Source: Limnochorda sp. LNt (GTDB taxonomy: Bacteria > Bacillota > Limnochordia > Limnochordales > Geochordaceae). From it: DNA of 64,000 nt. How positions within the stretch are numbered: position 1 is the stretch's first letter; every line of letters begins with the position of its first letter. This document shows, piece after piece, positions 61,248 to 64,000 of this stretch. The stretch lies in the NCBI RefSeq assembly GCF_035593265.1, contig NZ_CP141614.1:248001-312000 (forward strand). Direction: 5' to 3'. Both the position numbers and the translations under genes were made by a program. Under the pieces are notes generated by a model that worked only from the letters and a program-made list of their open reading frames with translations, made no database searches and had not been told where the DNA came from.

Positions 61248-62135
61248 TCAGCCGGCCGGCTCGGGCCCTGTGGGTCGGGTCAGGGGTACGAACCAGTAGA
61301 AGCGCTGCAGGGGGATGATCTGGCGGGACAGCACGTTGAGCGGCTTGCTGGCCAGAACGAAGTGGTCGCCCAGGACGGCCAGCACCTCCGACAGCCCCAT
61401 CCGCTGCGCGGGCTGCTCGTCGGCGGCCCGCCGGTAGGAGGCCTCCCCCAGTCGCACGTACTCCTCGGGCTCACGGGGCCGTCGCTGGCGAGCTCCCCAC
61501 GCCGCCGTCACCCCTCTCGGCCGGCCCTGCGGCCTCGAGACGTGCTCGGGAAAGAGCCCGACCAGGAATAGGCTCACGTCACCCAGGCGCTTGTAGACGG
61601 CGAAGCGCCGCTCGGGCTCCACCATCTCGGCCATCTCCATCAGGTCGTCCACGTCCATGTCGGAGAAGACCCGTCGCTGGTAGGCCAGCCCGCGTCGCAC
61701 CAGCACCGCCCGCGAATCGGTGCGCACGAAGCTGGCCATCATGTGCGCCAGGTACGGCAGCACTCCCGGTCGCTCCAGCAGCCGGACGGTGCGGCTCGCG
61801 TCGAAGACGGGCAGGTGCCCCTCGGGTGCCCTCTCCACCGTAAACGCCGCATCGCGCAGCAACTTGCGCACCCGTCGCAACAGCACGGTGAAGAGGAGCT
61901 GCGGCGAGACCTTGAGCAGGATCTCGTCGTCTGCGACCATCCGCGCGAAGAGCCGCTCGTCCTCCAGCAACACCTCCAGGAAGTCGGGCTTGTCTCGGAT
62001 GATGTCACGGATGCGGTCATGGTCGGTGCGCCGGGTCGCCGTCGCCCTGACGATGAACTCCAGGTCCCGGTCCGTCAGCCACCGGGTAGGATCCGACAGG
62101 CTGATGCCCTGGTCGACCAGCCACTCCCACGCCAC
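61248..62135 (-). CDS. Unknown helical protein
   Basis: Not recognised. About 295 residues, predicted mostly alpha-helical and charged, with no signal peptide or clear membrane segment. Features are DLEFIVRATATRR, DKPDFLEVLLEDERLFARMVADDEILLKVSP (in part FLEVLLEDERLFARM), SDMDVDDLMEMAEM and VYKRLGDVSLFLVGLFPEH. The GTG at 62135 was chosen because GAGGGGGT lies about ten bases upstream; GTG 62180 is the next in-frame start. It is divergent from the thioesterase gene and 94 bases after the acylase start. Confidence 0.65.
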   Translation of the reverse strand: MAWEWLVDQGISLSDPTRWLTDRDLEFIVRATATRRTDHDRIRDIIRDKPDFLEVLLEDERLFARMVADDEILLKVSPQLLFTVLLRRVRKLLRDAAFTVERAPEGHLPVFDASRTVRLLERPGVLPYLAHMMASFVRTDSRAVLVRRGLAYQRRVFSDMDVDDLMEMAEMVEPERRFAVYKRLGDVSLFLVGLFPEHVSRPQGRPRGVTAAWGARQRRPREPEEYVRLGEASYRRAADEQPAQRMGLSEVLAVLGDHFVLASKPLNVLSRQIIPLQRFYWFVPLTRPTGPEPAG

Positions 62136-62137
62136 GG

Positions 62138-62167
62138 TTGCCGTGACCCCCTCGGTCCCCCTAATAT
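62138..62167 (+). promoter_or_regulatory. Candidate housekeeping promoter of the thioesterase gene
   Basis: TTGCCG (62138-62143), 18-base spacer, TAATAT (62162-62167), 52 bases before the ATG at 62220. It is the only AT-rich pocket between the two divergent genes. The opposite strand reads TACAAT in the same place, so it could serve the minus-strand gene if that starts further inside. Confidence 0.4.
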
Positions 62168-62219
62168 TGTAGGCTGTCACCGTGCAAGGGTCGCGACATG
62201 CGGGAGCGGGGGAGAGACG

Positions 62220-62636
62220 ATGGCCGACCGGCAGCCGGGCTTCTCCAGACGACTGGGTATCGAGCGGATCCGGGCAGAGGACGGGCACTCCGAGCTGCGG
62301 CTCGCCATCGGCCCCGACCATCTCAACGACCTCGGCATCGTCCATGGCGGCGTGCTGATGGCCCTGGCCGACGAGGCCATCGGCATGGCGGCCTTCACGG
62401 CGGTGCCGCCCGGCACGGTCGTGGTCACCGCCGAGCTGCACGTGCACTTCCTGATGCCGGCTCGCCAGGGGGCCCTGGTGGCGCGCGGGCGGATCTGGAG
62501 GGCAGGGCGCCGCCTCGTGACGGGCGAGGCGGTTATCGAGCTACACGACGCTCACCGGCCTCCCGAGGTGGTCGCACGCGCCACCGGCACGTGGGCCACC
62601 GTCACGCCGGCCGTCCCGTTGCCGTCGAGCGAGTAG
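62220..62636 (+). CDS. PaaI-type hot-dog thioesterase
   Basis: Acyl-CoA thioesterase-like protein, 138 residues. The active-site helix LGIVHGGVLMALADEAIGMAA has the family pattern HGG followed by an acidic residue, and TAELHVHFLMPARQG is the typical central strand. Substrate unknown; phenylacetyl-CoA or other aryl/acyl-CoA thioesters are hydrolysed by relatives. ATG follows GGGAGAGACG. The last 35 bases overlap the 3' end of the acyl-CoA ligase gene on the other strand. Confidence 0.88.
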   Translation: MADRQPGFSRRLGIERIRAEDGHSELRLAIGPDHLNDLGIVHGGVLMALADEAIGMAAFTAVPPGTVVVTAELHVHFLMPARQGALVARGRIWRAGRRLVTGEAVIELHDAHRPPEVVARATGTWATVTPAVPLPSSE

Positions 62637-64000
62637 CGCCGGAGGCCTGGGCCTCGGAGCCGGCCGACTCCCGCAAGGCCCGGCGCAGCACCTTGCCGAC
62701 CAGGGTCTTGGGCAGTTCGTCGATGAAGACATACTGCCGCGGCACCTTGTAGGCGGCCAGGCGCTCGCGGCAAAACGCCTCGAGCTGGTCGGGGGTGGCC
62801 GTCTGCCCCTCCTTGAGCACCACGTAGGCCCGCACCGTCTCGCCCCGGTACGGGTCCTCCACGCCCACCACGGCCGCCTCCTTGACGGCCGGGTGCTCGT
62901 AGAGGACGTCCTCCACCTCGCGTGGGTAGATGTTGAAGCCGCCGGCGATGATCAGATCCTTCTTGCGGTCGACGATGTAGAAGTAGCCGTCCTCGTCCAT
63001 CCGCGCCAGGTCACCCGTCAACAGCCACCCGTCCTTGAGCACGGCCGCCGTCTCCTCGGGGCGGCGCCAGTAACCCTTCATCACCTGGGGACCCCGCACG
63101 GCCAGCTCCCCGACCTCGCCGGGGGGCAGCGGCTCGCCGGACGCCGGGTCCACGACCCGGGCCTCGGTGTCGGGCCAGGGCAGGCCGATGCTCCCGGCTT
63201 TGCGACGCCCCCAGATGGGGTTGGAGTGGGTGACGGGCGAGGCCTCGGTCAGGCCGTAGCCCTCGATGAGGCGGCCGCCGGTCAACCGTTCGAAGGTCTC
63301 CTGGACGGTCACCGGCAACGGGGCCGCGCCGCTGATGCAGGCCTCCAGCGAGTCGAGGCGGTAGCGCTCCACGTCCGGCAGGGCGTTGATGGCCACGTAC
63401 ATGGTGGGCACGCCCGGGAAGAGCTGGGGCCGGTAGCGCTGCAGCAGCTTGACGGCCTCGCGCGCCTCGAAGCGGGGCATCAAGACCATGGTCGCGCCGC
63501 TCATCACCGCGAAGTTGAGCACCGTCGTCAGGCCGTAGACGTGGAAGAACGGCAACGCCGCCAGCACCGTGGTGGGCTGGCCCCTGAGCTTGTAGAGCCA
63601 CGCCTCGATCTGGGTGCAATTGGCGGCCAGGTTGAAGTGGGTCAGCACGACGCCCTTGCTGGTGCCGGTGGTGCCTCCCGTGTACTGGAGCAGCGCCACG
63701 TCCTCTCGGGCCCGCACCGGGGCAGGGCCGTCGGCGGGCGGGTGATGCAGCAAGGAGCGGAAGTCGTGCCGGGTCACCCCCTCGGGCAGCCGGACGGCGG
63801 GGGGTGGGCCGCTGGAGTGGGCCCCCCCGCGTCGACGCCTCTCCCGTCGGGCCTGCGCCGCCTGCCGCAGCGGGTAGAGCAGCCGGAGCGGGGCGGGCAG
63901 GAAGTCGGCCACCGAGGTGACGATGACGTGGCGGATGCCCGCGTCGCTCGCCACCTGGGCCAGGCGCGGCAGGAGCAGGTCGAGGGCGACGACCACGCGC
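62602..64000 (-). CDS. fadD: Long-chain fatty-acid-CoA ligase, 5' end outside the window
   Basis: ANL-superfamily acyl-CoA synthetase; at least 466 residues are visible and the N-terminus lies beyond base 64000. The AMP-binding P-loop is LQYTGGTTGTSKGVVLTH. Other motifs are LPFFHVYGL, EGYGLTEASPV, WLLTGDLARMDEDGYFYIVDRKKDLI and the catalytic lysine region PKTLVGKVLRR. It activates fatty acids for degradation or lipid synthesis. Next to a thioesterase (convergent). A linker rich in Arg and Gly (about 50 residues from the visible start) is unusual. Confidence 0.93.
   Translation of the reverse strand, partial: RVVVALDLLLPRLAQVASDAGIRHVIVTSVADFLPAPLRLLYPLRQAAQARRERRRRGGAHSSGPPPAVRLPEGVTRHDFRSLLHHPPADGPAPVRAREDVALLQYTGGTTGTSKGVVLTHFNLAANCTQIEAWLYKLRGQPTTVLAALPFFHVYGLTTVLNFAVMSGATMVLMPRFEAREAVKLLQRYRPQLFPGVPTMYVAINALPDVERYRLDSLEACISGAAPLPVTVQETFERLTGGRLIEGYGLTEASPVTHSNPIWGRRKAGSIGLPWPDTEARVVDPASGEPLPPGEVGELAVRGPQVMKGYWRRPEETAAVLKDGWLLTGDLARMDEDGYFYIVDRKKDLIIAGGFNIYPREVEDVLYEHPAVKEAAVVGVEDPYRGETVRAYVVLKEGQTATPDQLEAFCRERLAAYKVPRQYVFIDELPKTLVGKVLRRALRESAGSEAQASGATRSTATGRPA

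Overview
The window is a very GC-rich (about 70% G+C by eye), tightly packed bacterial chromosome segment. It combines two sets of genes that seldom occur together. One is a Firmicutes endospore neighbourhood (spoIIQ, spoIIID, mbl and flagellar rod genes next to the ATP synthase operon). The other is a complete Gram-negative-type outer-membrane programme: BamA, TamB, Skp, lipid A genes from LpxA to LpxB, Lpt transport, MsbA and flagellar P- and L-rings. The inference is a spore-forming diderm Firmicute, Limnochordia-like or a relative; no rRNA or other taxonomic marker is present to prove it.

Layout. 1-3558: 3' end of the ATP synthase operon (atpA partial, atpG, atpD, atpC). 3668-8107: sporulation and shape block (spoIIQ and spoIIID, each with a plausible sporulation-sigma promoter, then mbl/mreB and two rod genes). 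8117-11397: flgA, flgH, flgI and a rod-binding protein. 11429-13447: a SpoIVB-family (S55) protease-like protein. 13541-27136: envelope assembly (tamB, bamA, skp, lpxD, two unknown envelope proteins, lptF/G, lptD, lptC, lptA-like). 27222-38998: a FtsX-like permease whose frame has no stop before the following ABC ATPase, then lpxC, fabZ, lpxA, lpxI, lpxB, an lpxB paralogue, msbA, a sugar-nucleotide epimerase and lptB. 39083-45220: a coiled-coil membrane protein, an Omp-alpha-like SLH spacer, a YqgF-like protein, an OmpM-like SLH plus barrel protein and an unknown exported protein. 45575-51550: exopolysaccharide machinery (nine-SLBB export protein, Wzz-like chain-length protein, BY-kinase, CpsB phosphatase). 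51578-64000: a mixed region with parB-like, metallo-beta-lactamase, 3-hydroxyisobutyrate-dehydrogenase-like, FtsH-like, S41-like, acylase, thioesterase and acyl-CoA ligase genes, with frequent strand switches and tail-to-tail overlaps.

How they work together. LpxA, LpxC, LpxD, LpxI and LpxB would make the lipid A disaccharide, MsbA would flip it, and LptB, LptF/G, LptC, LptA and LptD would carry it to the surface. BamA, Skp and TamB would build and service the barrels. The two SLH proteins would tie the outer membrane to the cell wall, and FlgH/FlgI would let the flagellum through. The last block would make a surface polysaccharide under tyrosine-kinase/phosphatase control. No rRNA, tRNA, CRISPR array or insertion sequence was seen. 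Only one stretch over 300 bases lacks a gene (45221-45574).
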